The notes beneath the pieces are model-generated. The model worked only from the letters and a program-made list of their open reading frames with translations. It made no database searches and had not been told where the DNA came from. A stretch of 64,000 nt of DNA from Hyphomonas atlantica corrig. (GTDB lineage: Bacteria > Pseudomonadota > Alphaproteobacteria > Caulobacterales > Hyphomonadaceae), in assembly GCF_000682715.1 (NCBI RefSeq), contig NZ_AWFH01000007.1:1-64000 (forward strand). The letters are read 5' to 3'. Positions 16,063-25,860 of this stretch are shown piece by piece. The position numbers and the translations under genes were made by a program. Each line of letters starts with the position of its first letter. The first letter of the stretch is position 1.

Positions 16063-18218
16063 CCAATTTCCCCGACTTCACGAAACTCGATCTCGGCACG
16101 CCAGATGCAAAGGCCAAGTCGCCAGACCTTGGCGAGGCTTGGGAGACGCCGGAAGGTGTCGCCGTCAAATCCACCTATACCGCCGACGACCGCAAGGGGC
16201 TCGACTTCCTGGACGATTATCCAGGCCTTGCCCCCTTCGGACGCGGGCCTTACCCGACCATGTATACGAACCAGCCCTGGACGGTTCGTCAGTATGCTGG
16301 CTTCTCCACGGCGGAAGACTCCAACGCCTTCTATCGCCGCAACCTGGCCGCCGGTCAGAAAGGCCTCTCGGTCGCCTTCGACCTGGCCACACACCGCGGT
16401 TATGATTCCGACCATGTCCGCGTGTCCGGGGATGTCGGCATGGCGGGCGTCGCCATCGACTCCATCTATGACATGCGCACGCTCTTCTCCGGCATCCCTC
16501 TGGACAAGATGTCGGTGTCCATGACCATGAACGGCGCGGTTCTGCCCATCCTCGCACTCTACATCGTCGCAGCCGAGGAACAGGGTGTCGGCCCGGAAAA
16601 GCTCGCGGGAACCATTCAGAACGACATTCTGAAAGAGTTCATGGTGCGGAACACCTATATCTATCCGCCCAAGCCATCGATGCGGATCATTTCGGATATC
16701 TTTGCCTACACCTCGCAGAACATGCCGAAATTCAACTCGATCTCGATTTCCGGCTATCACATGCAGGAAGCGGGCGCCTCGGCGGATCTGGAACTGGCCT
16801 ACACCCTCGCCGACGGCATTGAGTACATCCGCGCCGGTGTCGCTGCCGGCCTCGATGTCGATGCCTTTGCGCCGCGCCTGTCCTTCTTCTGGGCCATCGG
16901 CATGAACACCTTCATGGAAGTCGCCAAGATGCGCGCCGCGCGCCTGCTCTGGGCAAAGCTCGTGAAGGAAGAGTTCAACCCGAAGAACCCGAAATCCCTC
17001 AGCCTGCGGACACACTCGCAAACCTCCGGCTGGTCCCTGACCGCGCAGGACGTCTACAACAATGTCATCCGCACCTGCCTTGAGGCCATAGCAGCCACGG
17101 GCGGCCAGACCCAGTCGCTGCACACGAACAGCTTCGATGAGGCCCTCGCCCTGCCGACCGACTTCTCCGCCCGGATCAGCCGCAACACGCAGCTCTTCCT
17201 GCAACAGGAAGGCGGCGCCTGCCAGACGATCGACATGTGGGGCGGCTCCTACTATGTCGAACGCCTGACGCATGACCTTGCCGAAAAGGCCCTCGCCCAC
17301 ATCGCCGAAGTCGAAAAGATGGGCGGCATGGCCAAGGCCATTGAGGAAGGCCTGCCGAAGCTACGAATTGAGGAAGCCGCGGCCAATACGCAGGCCCGCA
17401 TCGACAGCGGCACGCAGACCGTGGTCGGCGTGAACAAATTCCTTCTGGACGAGGAAGAAGACGTCCCTGTGCTGAAGGTAGACAATGCCGCCGTGCGCCG
17501 TATGCAGCTGGACAAGCTGGCTCGCCTGAAATCCGAACGCGACGAGGCAGAGGTCACCGCCAAGCTGGACGCAATCGCCAGGGCCGCCGCCGGCACCGAG
17601 GGCAATTTGCTCGCGCTAGCCGTGGACGCCGCCCGCGCGAAGGCCACGGTGGGCGAGATTTCCGAAGCTGTCGAGCGCAGCCAGGGCCGCCACCAGGCTG
17701 TCATCCGCTCCATCAAGGGCGTCTATGGCGGCGGCGTGAAGGGCGACGACAAGGCCGAGGCCGCCGCAACGCTTGCTTCAGATTTCGAGAAGAAACATGG
17801 CCGCAAACCGAAGGTCTACATTGCCAAGATGGGTCAGGACGGACACGACCGTGGACAGAAGGTTGTCGCCTCCGCTCTGATGGACCTCGGCTGGGATGTC
17901 GAGATCGGCCCGCTGTTCCAAACACCGGAAGAGGCCGCCGCCGACGCTCGAAAGGCCGGGGTCGACATTGTCGCCGCCTCCTCGCTCGCGGCGGGCCACC
18001 TCACGCTGGTGCCGGAACTGAAACGCGCGCTCGGCAATGAAGGCGCGGCGCACACGCAGATCATTGTCGGCGGCGTGATTCCGCCACAGGATTTCGACGC
18101 GCTCTACGCCGCCGGCGCTTCCGCCATCTTCCCGCCGGGCACCGTCATCGCCGACAGCGCCATCCGCATGCTGGAAGTTCTGGACGAAGACGACGGCTCC
18201 AAGACAGCGGCGGAGTGA
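16059..18218 (+). CDS. mutB: Methylmalonyl-CoA mutase large (alpha) catalytic subunit
   Basis: A 719-residue adenosylcobalamin-dependent mutase. The N-terminal barrel carries the substrate-binding [23 protein letters not shown] segment and [17 protein letters not shown]. The C-terminal domain has the base-off cobalamin motif [11 protein letters not shown] (His near residue 594) plus [13 protein letters not shown] and GGVIPPQDF. The length is normal for the family. It overlaps mutA by 4 bp, so the two are translated together. No epimerase or MeaB-type chaperone gene is in the window. Confidence 0.96.
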   Translation: MTNFPDFTKLDLGTPDAKAKSPDLGEAWETPEGVAVKSTYTADDRKGLDFLDDYPGLAPFGRGPYPTMYTNQPWTVRQYAGFSTAEDSNAFYRRNLAAGQKGLSVAFDLATHRGYDSDHVRVSGDVGMAGVAIDSIYDMRTLFSGIPLDKMSVSMTMNGAVLPILALYIVAAEEQGVGPEKLAGTIQNDILKEFMVRNTYIYPPKPSMRIISDIFAYTSQNMPKFNSISISGYHMQEAGASADLELAYTLADGIEYIRAGVAAGLDVDAFAPRLSFFWAIGMNTFMEVAKMRAARLLWAKLVKEEFNPKNPKSLSLRTHSQTSGWSLTAQDVYNNVIRTCLEAIAATGGQTQSLHTNSFDEALALPTDFSARISRNTQLFLQQEGGACQTIDMWGGSYYVERLTHDLAEKALAHIAEVEKMGGMAKAIEEGLPKLRIEEAAANTQARIDSGTQTVVGVNKFLLDEEEDVPVLKVDNAAVRRMQLDKLARLKSERDEAEVTAKLDAIARAAAGTEGNLLALAVDAARAKATVGEISEAVERSQGRHQAVIRSIKGVYGGGVKGDDKAEAAATLASDFEKKHGRKPKVYIAKMGQDGHDRGQKVVASALMDLGWDVEIGPLFQTPEEAAADARKAGVDIVAASSLAAGHLTLVPELKRALGNEGAAHTQIIVGGVIPPQDFDALYAAGASAIFPPGTVIADSAIRMLEVLDEDDGSKTAAE

Positions 18219-18253
18219 GTGGCGCCTCTTGAAAGCCGGGTAGGCCCACCCCA

Positions 18254-18278
18254 ATTATTATTGATAAACAATAATAAT
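18254..18278 (+). promoter_or_regulatory. AT-rich inverted repeat at the start of the YbjQ gene
   Basis: A perfect 10-bp inverted repeat (18254-18263 with 18269-18278) around ATAAA. It is very AT-rich inside a GC-rich background and overlaps the ATG at 18277 while leaving the GGAG ribosome binding site (18279-18282) just outside. It could be an operator or an mRNA hairpin. Confidence 0.5.
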
Positions 18279-18288
18279 GGAGCAAGAC

Positions 18289-18618
18289 ATGATCGTTTCG
18301 ACCACCCCGACCCTGCAGGGCCATGACATCACTGAGTACAAAGGCCTCGTGACCGGCGAAGCCATTATCGGCGCGCATATCTTCAAGGATCTGTTCGCCG
18401 GCATTCGCGATGTTGTGGGCGGCCGCTCCGAAGCCTATGAGAAGACGATCCGCGAAGCCCGCGAGGTTGCCACGCGCGAAATGTGCGAGGAAGCCGCCCG
18501 GCGCGGCGGGAATGCCGTGGTCGGCGTGGACATCGACTATGAAGTCGTTGGCCAGGGCGGCTCCATGATGATGGTGTCGGTTTCCGGTACGGCGGTGACG
18601 ATCAAGGCCGGCAGCTAA
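18289..18618 (+). CDS. YbjQ/UPF0145 family protein
   Basis: A 109-residue protein of the UPF0145 (YbjQ, DUF74) family: it starts [14 protein letters not shown], contains [19 protein letters not shown] and [18 protein letters not shown], and ends in a beta-strand VSGTAVTI. These small proteins form pentamers of unknown function. The ATG at 18289 has GGAG 6 bp upstream and fits the family start better than the ATG at 18277. Its 3' end overlaps that of the convergent GFA gene by 4 bp. Confidence 0.85.
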   Translation: MIVSTTPTLQGHDITEYKGLVTGEAIIGAHIFKDLFAGIRDVVGGRSEAYEKTIREAREVATREMCEEAARRGGNAVVGVDIDYEVVGQGGSMMMVSVSGTAVTIKAGS

Positions 18619-19016
18619 TCCTTTGACTTGTGGGCCAGTGCTGCGGCATTGGCCTCCCAGTTCTGCCCATCGAACTTGTTCACGGTCACGTCCAGTGTCT
18701 GCCACTCATCAAGGCACCGCCACGTCACGGCGAATCCATCCTGGTTTGAGCGCGGCACGTAGAAACTCTTGATGCCGCATGTCTTGCAGAAACGGTGTTT
18801 CGCGCCGCCCGTGTTGAACGTGTATTCGGCAAGGTTCTCCGCCCCCTGAAGAAGACGAAAGCGACTGGCTGGCACGATGACATGAATATTTCCGCTCATC
18901 GCGCAGATCGAGCAGTTGCAATCCTCGACCTCGAAGGCCGCCGGCAAATCCACCTCGAACCGCACCGCGCCGCAATGGCACCCGCCCGCCTGCGTGTTTA
19001 GTCCGGGCAGGGTCAC
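18615..19016 (-). CDS. GFA/CENP-V family zinc-binding protein
   Basis: A 133-residue protein of the glutathione-dependent formaldehyde-activating (GFA) superfamily. The zinc ligands are visible as [11 protein letters not shown], a second group DCNCSIC, and [15 protein letters not shown]. Members include Gfa, which combines glutathione with formaldehyde, but most have unknown substrates. The GTG start (19014-19016) overlaps the stop of the upstream gene. It is the last gene of an amidase-hypothetical-GFA operon. The substrate cannot be read from the sequence. Confidence 0.85.
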   Translation of the reverse strand: MTLPGLNTQAGGCHCGAVRFEVDLPAAFEVEDCNCSICAMSGNIHVIVPASRFRLLQGAENLAEYTFNTGGAKHRFCKTCGIKSFYVPRSNQDGFAVTWRCLDEWQTLDVTVNKFDGQNWEANAAALAHKSKD

Positions 19017-19516
19017 TCTTCTTTGCTCATATGGCCTACATAGGCGTCGAGAATGGCCATGAACTTATCCACATCCTCGGTATCGAAATTGGCCTCATGC
19101 TTCAGGTCGAGGGAATAGTCGACCCCCACCGCAAAGGACTGCTGGTCCGGGCGCGGCAGGATGAAGGCGCGGCCAAACGGGTAACTGTCGTTGAAATGGT
19201 TGGTTTTTTCATGCGTGGCGAGGTCTGGCACCCCTGCCATTTCAAACGTCGCAAAGATCATCGCGCTCGCGCAGGTCTTCGTTTCGTCGCAATCCATCAT
19301 GCGCACCGAATACTTGAAGTTACCCTTTGTTGCATCGAGGAGAGCAACATCATCGCGTACCCACGTAAGCTCCACGTCTTCGCCGCCGGCGCGGGTCAAT
19401 ATGGTTGAGGCATTCTCCGGAGAAATTGGCCAAGCCAGCGCAGGCAGAGCCATCATCACGGCAAGTGCCGCGCAAATTCCGCTTCTGATCATGTTGCGTC
19501 GTCTTCCTTGTTTCAT
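19013..19516 (-). CDS. Secreted hypothetical protein with YbjN-like character
   Basis: A 167-residue protein with a signal peptide (basic [12 protein letters not shown] n-region, hydrophobic ALAVMMALPALA core, cleavage near AWP). The mature part (FAVGVDYSLDLKHEANFDTEDVDKFMAILDAYV) recalls the YbjN/sensory-transduction fold; this is weak. Two cysteines (MMDCDETKTCASA) may form a disulfide. The start at 19516 is chosen because it overlaps the amidase stop as ATGA with GGATGGG upstream; an ATG at 19492 is the alternative. The function is unknown. Confidence 0.65.
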   Translation of the reverse strand: MKQGRRRNMIRSGICAALAVMMALPALAWPISPENASTILTRAGGEDVELTWVRDDVALLDATKGNFKYSVRMMDCDETKTCASAMIFATFEMAGVPDLATHEKTNHFNDSYPFGRAFILPRPDQQSFAVGVDYSLDLKHEANFDTEDVDKFMAILDAYVGHMSKEE

Positions 19517-20961
19517 CCCATCCAGACTGGCGGGCACCGGTCAATCCAGGGCTTTGCCCGTTCCAGCTGGCCAGCCAGCGAGAACAGCAATTCCTCGCTA
19601 CCACACCGCCCGCCAAACATCATACCGATCGGCAGGCCCTGCGGTGCAGTTTCTGTCGGATCTGTCCAATGAAGTGGCACAGACATGGCGGGCGCGCCAA
19701 TCTGATTGAACAATGGGCACAGCGGCGCAAAGCTGCCAACCGCCTCGCTCATCTGGTCTGGCGGCGCCGTCAATGCCAGCACGCCCAACTCATCCGGCGC
19801 ACGGAAGGTCGTCGGGGTCATGATCAAATCGATGCCCTGATCCTCCAGGAATTGTTCGAACTGTATGGCGGTCAGATTGAACAGATTGTTCGCCCGTGCC
19901 AACTCCACCATCGGCACAGTCCGTCCAAGCCCCGCCATCGCGAACGTGATCGGTTCCAACTCATCCTCGCGCACGTCCCGGCCAAGCATGGCGGCCCGCG
20001 CATCAATCGCCGCGGCGACATTGGCCGAGATGGTGAACAGCGCCGCCTTGCCAAGCGCCTCACCGTCCAGGGATGGGGCGGCTTCGACCACTTCATGGCC
20101 CAGCTCTTCCAGCAGGCGAGCTGTGGCCTCGGCACCCTCTTTCGCCTCGGCGCTCATTTCCGTGCCGTTCGGTGCGGTCCGCCAGAGCGCAATCTTCAGC
20201 TTCTTCGGATCGCGCGAGACCGCGTTGAGATAGGTGCCCTCCGGCGCCGGCGCGACATAACGACTGCCAGTCTCCCGGCCATGCGAGGCGTCGAGCAGGG
20301 CGGCATTGTCGCGCACGGTCTGGCTGACGGCATGGACCGTCGACATGCCGTTCCAATTTTCTGTCTGAAGCGGTCCCATCGGGGTGCGCCCGCGTGAAGG
20401 CTTCATGCCGAACAGGCCCGTGCAGGACGCCGGAATGCGGATTGATCCGCCGCCATCGCTGGCCTGCGCCAAGGGCACAACTCCTGCCGCAACCGCCGCC
20501 GAGGCGCCGCCGGACGATCCGCCAGACGTCCGCGTTACATCCCACGGGTTGCGCGTTTGGCCGTAGAGCGTGGATTCCGTCGTCGTGGTCAGTCCGAATT
20601 CAGGGCTGGTCGTCTGCCCGAACATGACCAGGCCCGCCTTGCGATAACGCTCTGTCAGGACCGAATCCCGCTCGGCAACATGCCCCTTCCAGCTGACGGA
20701 CCCATTGGTGAGCGGAGCGCCCTTCAGGGCAACACCCAAATCCTTTGTCAGGAACGGGACGCCTGCAAAGGGGCCATCCTTGGGCACATCTGCCAGCTGC
20801 GTCTCTGCCATGTCCGGATAGAGCGCGGAAAAGCAATTCAGCTGCTCCTGCGCGGCATGGGCGCGGGACACCGCCTCGTCCAGCAACTCTTTTGACGATA
20901 CTTCCCCAGTTCGGACCAGCTCCGCCAGTCCCATCGCGTCAAACGCCGCATATTCCTTCAT
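19513..20961 (-). CDS. Amidase-signature family amidase
   Basis: A 482-residue amidase with the complete Ser-cisSer-Lys triad: Lys73 in PFLTKDLG, cis-Ser149 in the GGSSGG loop, and nucleophile Ser173 in [14 protein letters not shown]. The signature region continues to [13 protein letters not shown]. Length and motif order fit AS-family amidases acting on small amides rather than GatA, as no GatB/GatC genes are adjacent. There is no signal peptide. It heads a three-gene operon with overlapping starts and stops. The substrate is unassigned. Confidence 0.9.
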   Translation of the reverse strand: MKEYAAFDAMGLAELVRTGEVSSKELLDEAVSRAHAAQEQLNCFSALYPDMAETQLADVPKDGPFAGVPFLTKDLGVALKGAPLTNGSVSWKGHVAERDSVLTERYRKAGLVMFGQTTSPEFGLTTTTESTLYGQTRNPWDVTRTSGGSSGGASAAVAAGVVPLAQASDGGGSIRIPASCTGLFGMKPSRGRTPMGPLQTENWNGMSTVHAVSQTVRDNAALLDASHGRETGSRYVAPAPEGTYLNAVSRDPKKLKIALWRTAPNGTEMSAEAKEGAEATARLLEELGHEVVEAAPSLDGEALGKAALFTISANVAAAIDARAAMLGRDVREDELEPITFAMAGLGRTVPMVELARANNLFNLTAIQFEQFLEDQGIDLIMTPTTFRAPDELGVLALTAPPDQMSEAVGSFAPLCPLFNQIGAPAMSVPLHWTDPTETAPQGLPIGMMFGGRCGSEELLFSLAGQLERAKPWIDRCPPVWMG

Positions 20962-21015
20962 TCCGCCCTCCTGTTTTGAAGGCAGTTTGGAACGTGAAGG
21001 CAGAGAAGGAAACCC

Positions 21016-21504
21016 CTAGTCCTGTGGTGGTGGCGGAGGATCACGCCGATCACGGCTGCGCCGGTCCGGCCCGCGCGCCAGCAAGTCCGCCATGGCGGCG
21101 CGCTGATCTGATGGCAGAGCCTCCAGACGCCCGATCATGGCTTCATGTGTTGCGGCGTGCACGTCCTGCTCACTGGACCGCAGAGCGGCAAACGCTTTGC
21201 GAACCTGCTCTGCGTTGAAGGGTTCTGTCTTGAGGGCCTTTGCCAGTTCCTCTCGCGCTGCGTTGCGCACTTCGCGTTCAGGCCGCGATTCCCGATACGA
21301 TTCACGCATCAAGCCGAACATGGCCCGGCGGGTGTCCGATGAAATGTCGCGCTCGACACTCGGGCGATCCCTGCCCCGGTCACGATCCGGCATCTGGCGC
21401 ACGAGCATCCCGGCAATCAATCCAAGCAAAAGCAGGTTGAACAAGAGAGAGACCGTCAACCAGAAGGAAATGCGGCGCGGTTTCGGCGCGGACGTATCGC
21501 TCAT
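21016..21504 (-). CDS. Periplasmic heavy-metal-sensor-like (Spy/CpxP-type) protein
   Basis: A 162-residue protein anchored by one N-terminal transmembrane helix (SFWLTVSLLFNLLLLGLIAGML, residues about 13-34). The helical Arg/Glu/Ala-rich periplasmic domain has the LxxEPFNxEQV and MIGRLEALPSDQRAAM segments common in the Spy/CpxP/CnrX-like periplasmic sensor group. The C-terminus is a basic/proline tail. It overlaps the anti-sigma gene by 4 bp and is the last gene of the sigma-anti-sigma operon. A co-regulatory role with the anti-sigma factor is inferred. Confidence 0.72.
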   Translation of the reverse strand: MSDTSAPKPRRISFWLTVSLLFNLLLLGLIAGMLVRQMPDRDRGRDRPSVERDISSDTRRAMFGLMRESYRESRPEREVRNAAREELAKALKTEPFNAEQVRKAFAALRSSEQDVHAATHEAMIGRLEALPSDQRAAMADLLARGPDRRSRDRRDPPPPPQD

Positions 21505-21944
21505 TGCATCACCTCTTCTTCAAGTTCCAGCGTGTACGTGTCAAACCCGAGCGCCGCATAGACAGCGGCTTCGGCTTGTTCGTCCTGCGTCGTGACTGGC
21601 TGCGCAACGCTCATCCCGGCGAACAGGCCAACCGTGAGGGAGGCCAGAGCCCCTGCCGGAATCCAGACCGGCAGCTTCCAGCGAGATGACCGAGCCGACC
21701 GGGGTTTCGGTGCAGATGCAATCAGTGTTTCGCGCAAGGCAGGCGATGGCGAGACATGAGGAATGTCTGAAAACAGACCATCCAGAGCCTGCGCCTCAGA
21801 CAGCGCTGTCGCAAACCGGGCGGGGTTGTCTGCCATGCGCGCTTTCGCGGCGGCTCGCTCGGCCTCCGGGAACATGTCCGGATCTGCCCCGTAGGCTTCG
21901 ATCAGGGCCAGAACCCGCGCGTCTGTGATCATCTGTCCGCTCAT
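21501..21944 (-). CDS. Anti-sigma factor (single-pass membrane)
   Basis: A 147-residue protein with a cytosolic N-terminal region (MITDARVLALIEAYGADPDMFPEAERAAA), a linker, one transmembrane helix (PAGALASLTVGLFAGMSVA, residues about 98-116) and a short periplasmic acidic tail. It follows the ECF sigma gene with an ATGA overlap, the standard place for a cognate anti-sigma factor. The zinc-finger HxxxCxxC motif of ZAS anti-sigmas is absent, so the binding mode is unknown. The start at 21944 is set by the overlap; the longer frame from 22073 is unlikely. Confidence 0.72.
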   Translation of the reverse strand: MSGQMITDARVLALIEAYGADPDMFPEAERAAAKARMADNPARFATALSEAQALDGLFSDIPHVSPSPALRETLIASAPKPRSARSSRWKLPVWIPAGALASLTVGLFAGMSVAQPVTTQDEQAEAAVYAALGFDTYTLELEEEVMQ

Positions 21945-22483
21945 GATGCGGCCCTCTCCAACAGGCTGGCTCTCAATGTGCGACGTGCACGGGCCAGCAA
22001 ACTTTCCAGCGCCTCCACGCTGACATCCATGATGTCTGCCGCTTCGGCTTGTGAGTGTCCCTGCAACGCGCACAGCGTCAAGGCAGCGGCCTGGCGTTCC
22101 GGCAAGTGGGAGATTGCATCCTCCACGGCGCGGACGCGCTGGGACTGGTCCAGCAATTCTGCTGGTGTCATGGCCGGATCGGTGCGTTCCGGCAGGTGTT
22201 CCATCGTTACTTCCCGGCGCTTGCGCAGCCGATCATAACAGAGATTGAGCGCCACCCGGTGCAGCCAGGTGGAGAATTTCGCCCGTGGCTCCCAGGTCGG
22301 AAGCGCTTTCCAGGCGCGGAGGAAGGTTTCCTGCGTCACGTCTTCCGCCTCCGCGGCATCCCCCAGCATCCGGGTTGCCAAAGCGAGGACGCCGCTGCTG
22401 TAGCGGTCGACAAGGCTGGAGACAGCAGCGGGATCGCCCGCTGCCGCTCGTGTAATCCGGTCGAGGTCTGAACTGAAAGCCAA
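21941..22483 (-). CDS. ECF RNA polymerase sigma factor
   Basis: A 180-residue ECF sigma factor. Region 2 includes AEDVTQETFLRAWKALPTW and FSTWLHRVALNLCYDRLRKR (residues about 47-91). Region 4 is LPERQAAALTLCALQGHSQAEAADIM with an HTH continuing to EALESLLARARRTLR. It heads a three-gene operon with an anti-sigma factor and a periplasmic sensor-like protein, which suggests an envelope or metal-stress response. The EF-hand gene lies 98 bp upstream on the same strand and may be cotranscribed or be a target. Confidence 0.92.
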   Translation of the reverse strand: MAFSSDLDRITRAAAGDPAAVSSLVDRYSSGVLALATRMLGDAAEAEDVTQETFLRAWKALPTWEPRAKFSTWLHRVALNLCYDRLRKRREVTMEHLPERTDPAMTPAELLDQSQRVRAVEDAISHLPERQAAALTLCALQGHSQAEAADIMDVSVEALESLLARARRTLRASLLERAAS

Positions 22484-22581
22484 GACAGGTTTCTTAACCG
22501 AAGACGGGCCGGAAGAGGTTGGTCATCTCGTGAGTCACGCGAACACATCACACGCTTCCGGCCCATTCAGCAAGTCCTACC

Positions 22582-23121
22582 CTATTCCGGGCGTGGGCCG
22601 TCGCCCCGCTTGTGCCACTTGCCGTGACGCTTGCCCTTCATCTTGGACTTCATGTCCTCTATTTCTTCGGCGGTGATCACGCCATCGCCATCCGCATCAA
22701 GCTTGTCGAAACCGGGATGTCCGCGGTCATCGAGTTCGTCGATGCTGATCGTGCCATTGCCGTCTGCATCCAGCTTAGCGAACATCTCAGCCTTGCGCTC
22801 GGCGCGACGTGCTGCGCGTTCAGCTTCACGTTCCGCCTTTTTGGCTTCGTGATGCGCATCGAGTTCGGCCTGCGTCACGGCGCCATCGCCATTTGCGTCG
22901 ATTTCAGCGAAACGCGCCGTGCGGTGCGCTTCCATTTCTGCTTTGCTGATGTTGCCATCACCATTGGTGTCGATCTGCTTGATCATTTCTTCCATGCCAC
23001 CGCGAGGGCCATGTGGGCGGTCTCCACGCGGACCATCACCCGGCTGGGCCAAGGCCACAAGCGGCAGGGTCAGCGCAGCAATGGCGGCAATCGAAGCAGT
23101 TGCGAGAGTAGTGCGTTTCAT
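22582..23121 (-). CDS. Secreted EF-hand calcium-binding protein
   Basis: A 179-residue protein with a signal peptide (cleavage near ALAQP) and four canonical EF-hand loops: DTNGDGNISKAEM, DANGDGAVTQAEL, DADGNGTISIDEL and DADGDGVITAEEI. The pairs are separated by a basic/acidic helical spacer (AEREAERAARRAERK). The C-terminus is Lys/His/Arg-rich and could bind metals or surfaces. All loops carry the expected acidic positions, so calcium binding is likely. It lies just upstream of the ECF sigma operon. The physiological role is not known. Confidence 0.87.
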   Translation of the reverse strand: MKRTTLATASIAAIAALTLPLVALAQPGDGPRGDRPHGPRGGMEEMIKQIDTNGDGNISKAEMEAHRTARFAEIDANGDGAVTQAELDAHHEAKKAEREAERAARRAERKAEMFAKLDADGNGTISIDELDDRGHPGFDKLDADGDGVITAEEIEDMKSKMKGKRHGKWHKRGDGPRPE

Positions 23122-23177
23122 TTGAAAAAACTCCGTTCGTTTTACTCACCCATCGCGTATTGAACGGACCGGCCCAC

Positions 23178-25853
23178 CTAATCCGTCGCGGGCAGATGAA
23201 GTTTTTCTGCGCAAAGCGCATGAACCCTTGATTTCAATGAAGATATTTCTGCTTCCAGCGCTGCAAAACTGTCGACGCCCACTGAACGACACAGGCGATC
23301 CTTGAGGCCTTCCGGCATCACGCCAGCCTGCACATCGCTGCCCAGCGCAAGGCGATGCACCTGTTGGAGCGATTGCAGGAAGGTCACGCCCTCGATCAGC
23401 ATGGATCGTTCAGCGTCCGGCAGGGTAGAATGCGCAATCGCCTCGCGCGTGTTGGCGCGGATCGCCTCCGGCTTGCCACTCAACAACATGTCCTGCTGCA
23501 CGACAAACTCGGCGTCCACCAATCCGCCTTCGGCTGTTTTCAGATCCCACAATCCCTTGCCGGGTTTTTCGCGGTAGAGCCGCTGGCGCATATCGCTGAC
23601 GTCTCTTGCGATGGTGCCGTCATCCTTTGCGGCCCGCGAGACAATCGCCTCGCATGCAATCGTCATGATCTGATGACTGAGCGCCTCATTCCCCGCAACG
23701 GGGCGCAGCCGTGTCAGGGCCATATGCTCCCACGTCCATGCGTCCTTATTCTGGTACCGCTCAAAGGCAGGCACACTCACCGCCACCGGGCCTGCCCCGC
23801 CAGAAGGGCGCAGCCGCATGTCCACTTCGTAGAGATCGCCCTCCGCCGTCGGCGCAGTCAGCGCGGTGATCAGGCGCTGGGTAAACCGTGTATACCAGGT
23901 CTGGGCTTCCATCGGGTCGGCGTCGTAGATCACGATCAGGTCGAGGTCCGATCCGGCGGTCAACTCCCGTCCGCCCAGCTTGCCCATTGCGAACACCGCC
24001 CAGCTGCCCGGCCTTGGCCCATACCGATTGGCCGTTTCCCGCTCCGCCGCAGCGGCCATTTCCCGAATGGTGTCATCGGCCAGGTCAGACCAATGCGTTC
24101 CGGCGTCCCGTGCCTGAATCAACCCGTGCAACAGACGGTGTCCGATCAGGAAATTCTGTTCACGGTGATACCGCCGCCACGAATCCAGTGCGCCATCAAA
24201 ACTGACATGCTCATCAATCACCGGGCGGGACGGCTCCTGATTGCTGACCAGTGCCTCCAGCAGGTCTGGCCGGCGCGACAGGATCTGTGCCAGGCGCGGA
24301 GCCAGTGCCAGGGTGGAGACAAGATCGTCCAGCAATGTCTGCTCTGCCAGCAGCATGGACAACGTCTGCACACCCGATGACAAGCCCTCGAAAAATCGGG
24401 AGAACCAGCGAAACGCCTCGTCCGCCTCCCCCGTCTTGCCCATGGCCGCCAGCATACCCGGCAGCAAGGCCGTCAGCAATTCCCGCCCACGCGCTGTGCG
24501 GGTGGCGGGGACGCGGCCTCGGTGCCAATTGCGGATCGTGTCGATCGCGGCGCTCGGATTGCTGAAGCCAAGTGACGCTAGGGTTTCGATTGTGCCCGGA
24601 TCATCATCCACACCCGTGAAGACAAGATTGCCGAGCGAATGATCCTCCAGCGCGCGATCCTCATGCGCGAACAGGCGATCATAATGCGCCTGCACACAGC
24701 GGCGCGTGGCTTGAAGATCGCGGTCGAAGGCGGCGAGATCGTCGTAGCCGCTCATCAACGCCACATCGCGCCGGTCGTCTTCTCCGGCGGGCACAATATG
24801 GGTTTGCTCGTCGCGGCGCATCTGGACCCGGTGCTCCAGATTGCGCAGGGCCAGATAGGCCGTATTCAGCTCATCCGCCGTGTCCGGCTCGACAACACCC
24901 GCCTTCGTCAGGGCTGCCAGCGCGCCGAGCGTGGAATTGTCCCGCAATTCAGGCTGGCGTCCGCCAAGGATCAGCTGCTGTGTCTGCGCGAAAAATTCGA
25001 TCTCTCGAATGCCGCCCGGCCCCAGCTTCACGTCCGGTGACACGGTTTCGAAATCGGCCCGCCCCACCTTGCTGTTGATCATGCGCTTGATGGCCTGAAT
25101 GTCGCCAATCGCCCAATAGTCCAGATTGCGCCGCCAGACGAAAGGCGACAGGATCTTCAGGAAACGCGCTGCGCTCTCCCGATCGCCCGCCGTGGGCCGC
25201 CCCTTGATCCAGACCATGCGCTCCCAATTCTGCCCGACACTCTCATAGTAGAGGTCCGCCATCCGTGTAGAGACAGCCAATGGTGTGGAGGATGGATCTG
25301 GGCGCAGGCGCAGATCGGTCCGGAACACATACCCGTCTCCGGTCAGTTCCTGCATGATGCGGACAATATCGCGCGCGATACGCTGCGCGGTCTCCCCGGC
25401 TTCATAGTCCCCGGCCATGAACACGCCGGGTTCGTAGAAGACACAGATGTCGATATCGCTGGAATAGTTCAGCTCATACGCGCCCATCTTGCCAAGCGCG
25501 ACAGCAAAGATACCCGCCCCGCCCACACCGCGGCGCGCCAGTGTCACGCGCAGGGCCGCCTCAAGACAGGCCTCGGCAAACTCGCTCAGCGCCCGCGTTA
25601 CACTCATCACGGGCAGTATGCCGGACAGGTCTTCTGCCGCCAGCGACAGGTGCAATTGCGCCTTTGCCTTGCGCATCACGGTCATGGCCTCGGCCTCCGG
25701 CAAGTCCGCCGGAATATCTCTCACCGCTTGCAGCGCATCGCGCCAATGGCCGCGTGTGCCCGTCTCGTGCAGGCGGCGCAGATAAGGCGCAGATGGCAAG
25801 ACCCGCTCCAGCGCAGCTTCTGGCGTGTCGGCGATGGGCGAAATCGTCAGCAT
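23178..25853 (-). CDS. glnE: Bifunctional glutamine synthetase adenylyltransferase/adenylyl-removing enzyme
   Basis: An 891-residue GlnE with two nucleotidyltransferase domains. The N-terminal deadenylylase domain shows YELNYSSDIDICVFY, and the C-terminal adenylylase domain shows the GSDLDLIVIYD motif after GKLGGRELTA. Both GSDxD-type catalytic centres look intact. The length is slightly below the 930-1000 residues common in the family. GlnE adjusts glutamine synthetase activity in response to PII. It starts 7 bp after the histidine kinase stop, as the last gene of the degP-RR-HK-glnE run. Confidence 0.94.
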   Translation of the reverse strand: MLTISPIADTPEAALERVLPSAPYLRRLHETGTRGHWRDALQAVRDIPADLPEAEAMTVMRKAKAQLHLSLAAEDLSGILPVMSVTRALSEFAEACLEAALRVTLARRGVGGAGIFAVALGKMGAYELNYSSDIDICVFYEPGVFMAGDYEAGETAQRIARDIVRIMQELTGDGYVFRTDLRLRPDPSSTPLAVSTRMADLYYESVGQNWERMVWIKGRPTAGDRESAARFLKILSPFVWRRNLDYWAIGDIQAIKRMINSKVGRADFETVSPDVKLGPGGIREIEFFAQTQQLILGGRQPELRDNSTLGALAALTKAGVVEPDTADELNTAYLALRNLEHRVQMRRDEQTHIVPAGEDDRRDVALMSGYDDLAAFDRDLQATRRCVQAHYDRLFAHEDRALEDHSLGNLVFTGVDDDPGTIETLASLGFSNPSAAIDTIRNWHRGRVPATRTARGRELLTALLPGMLAAMGKTGEADEAFRWFSRFFEGLSSGVQTLSMLLAEQTLLDDLVSTLALAPRLAQILSRRPDLLEALVSNQEPSRPVIDEHVSFDGALDSWRRYHREQNFLIGHRLLHGLIQARDAGTHWSDLADDTIREMAAAAERETANRYGPRPGSWAVFAMGKLGGRELTAGSDLDLIVIYDADPMEAQTWYTRFTQRLITALTAPTAEGDLYEVDMRLRPSGGAGPVAVSVPAFERYQNKDAWTWEHMALTRLRPVAGNEALSHQIMTIACEAIVSRAAKDDGTIARDVSDMRQRLYREKPGKGLWDLKTAEGGLVDAEFVVQQDMLLSGKPEAIRANTREAIAHSTLPDAERSMLIEGVTFLQSLQQVHRLALGSDVQAGVMPEGLKDRLCRSVGVDSFAALEAEISSLKSRVHALCAEKLHLPATD

Positions 25854-25860
25854 ACAGGTC

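Noticed and set aside
15891..17300. Long antisense open frames over mutA and mutB, and similar ones over the GTA and TonB genes
   Set aside because: They arise from GC-rich codon bias opposite well-supported genes and carry no recognisable domain.
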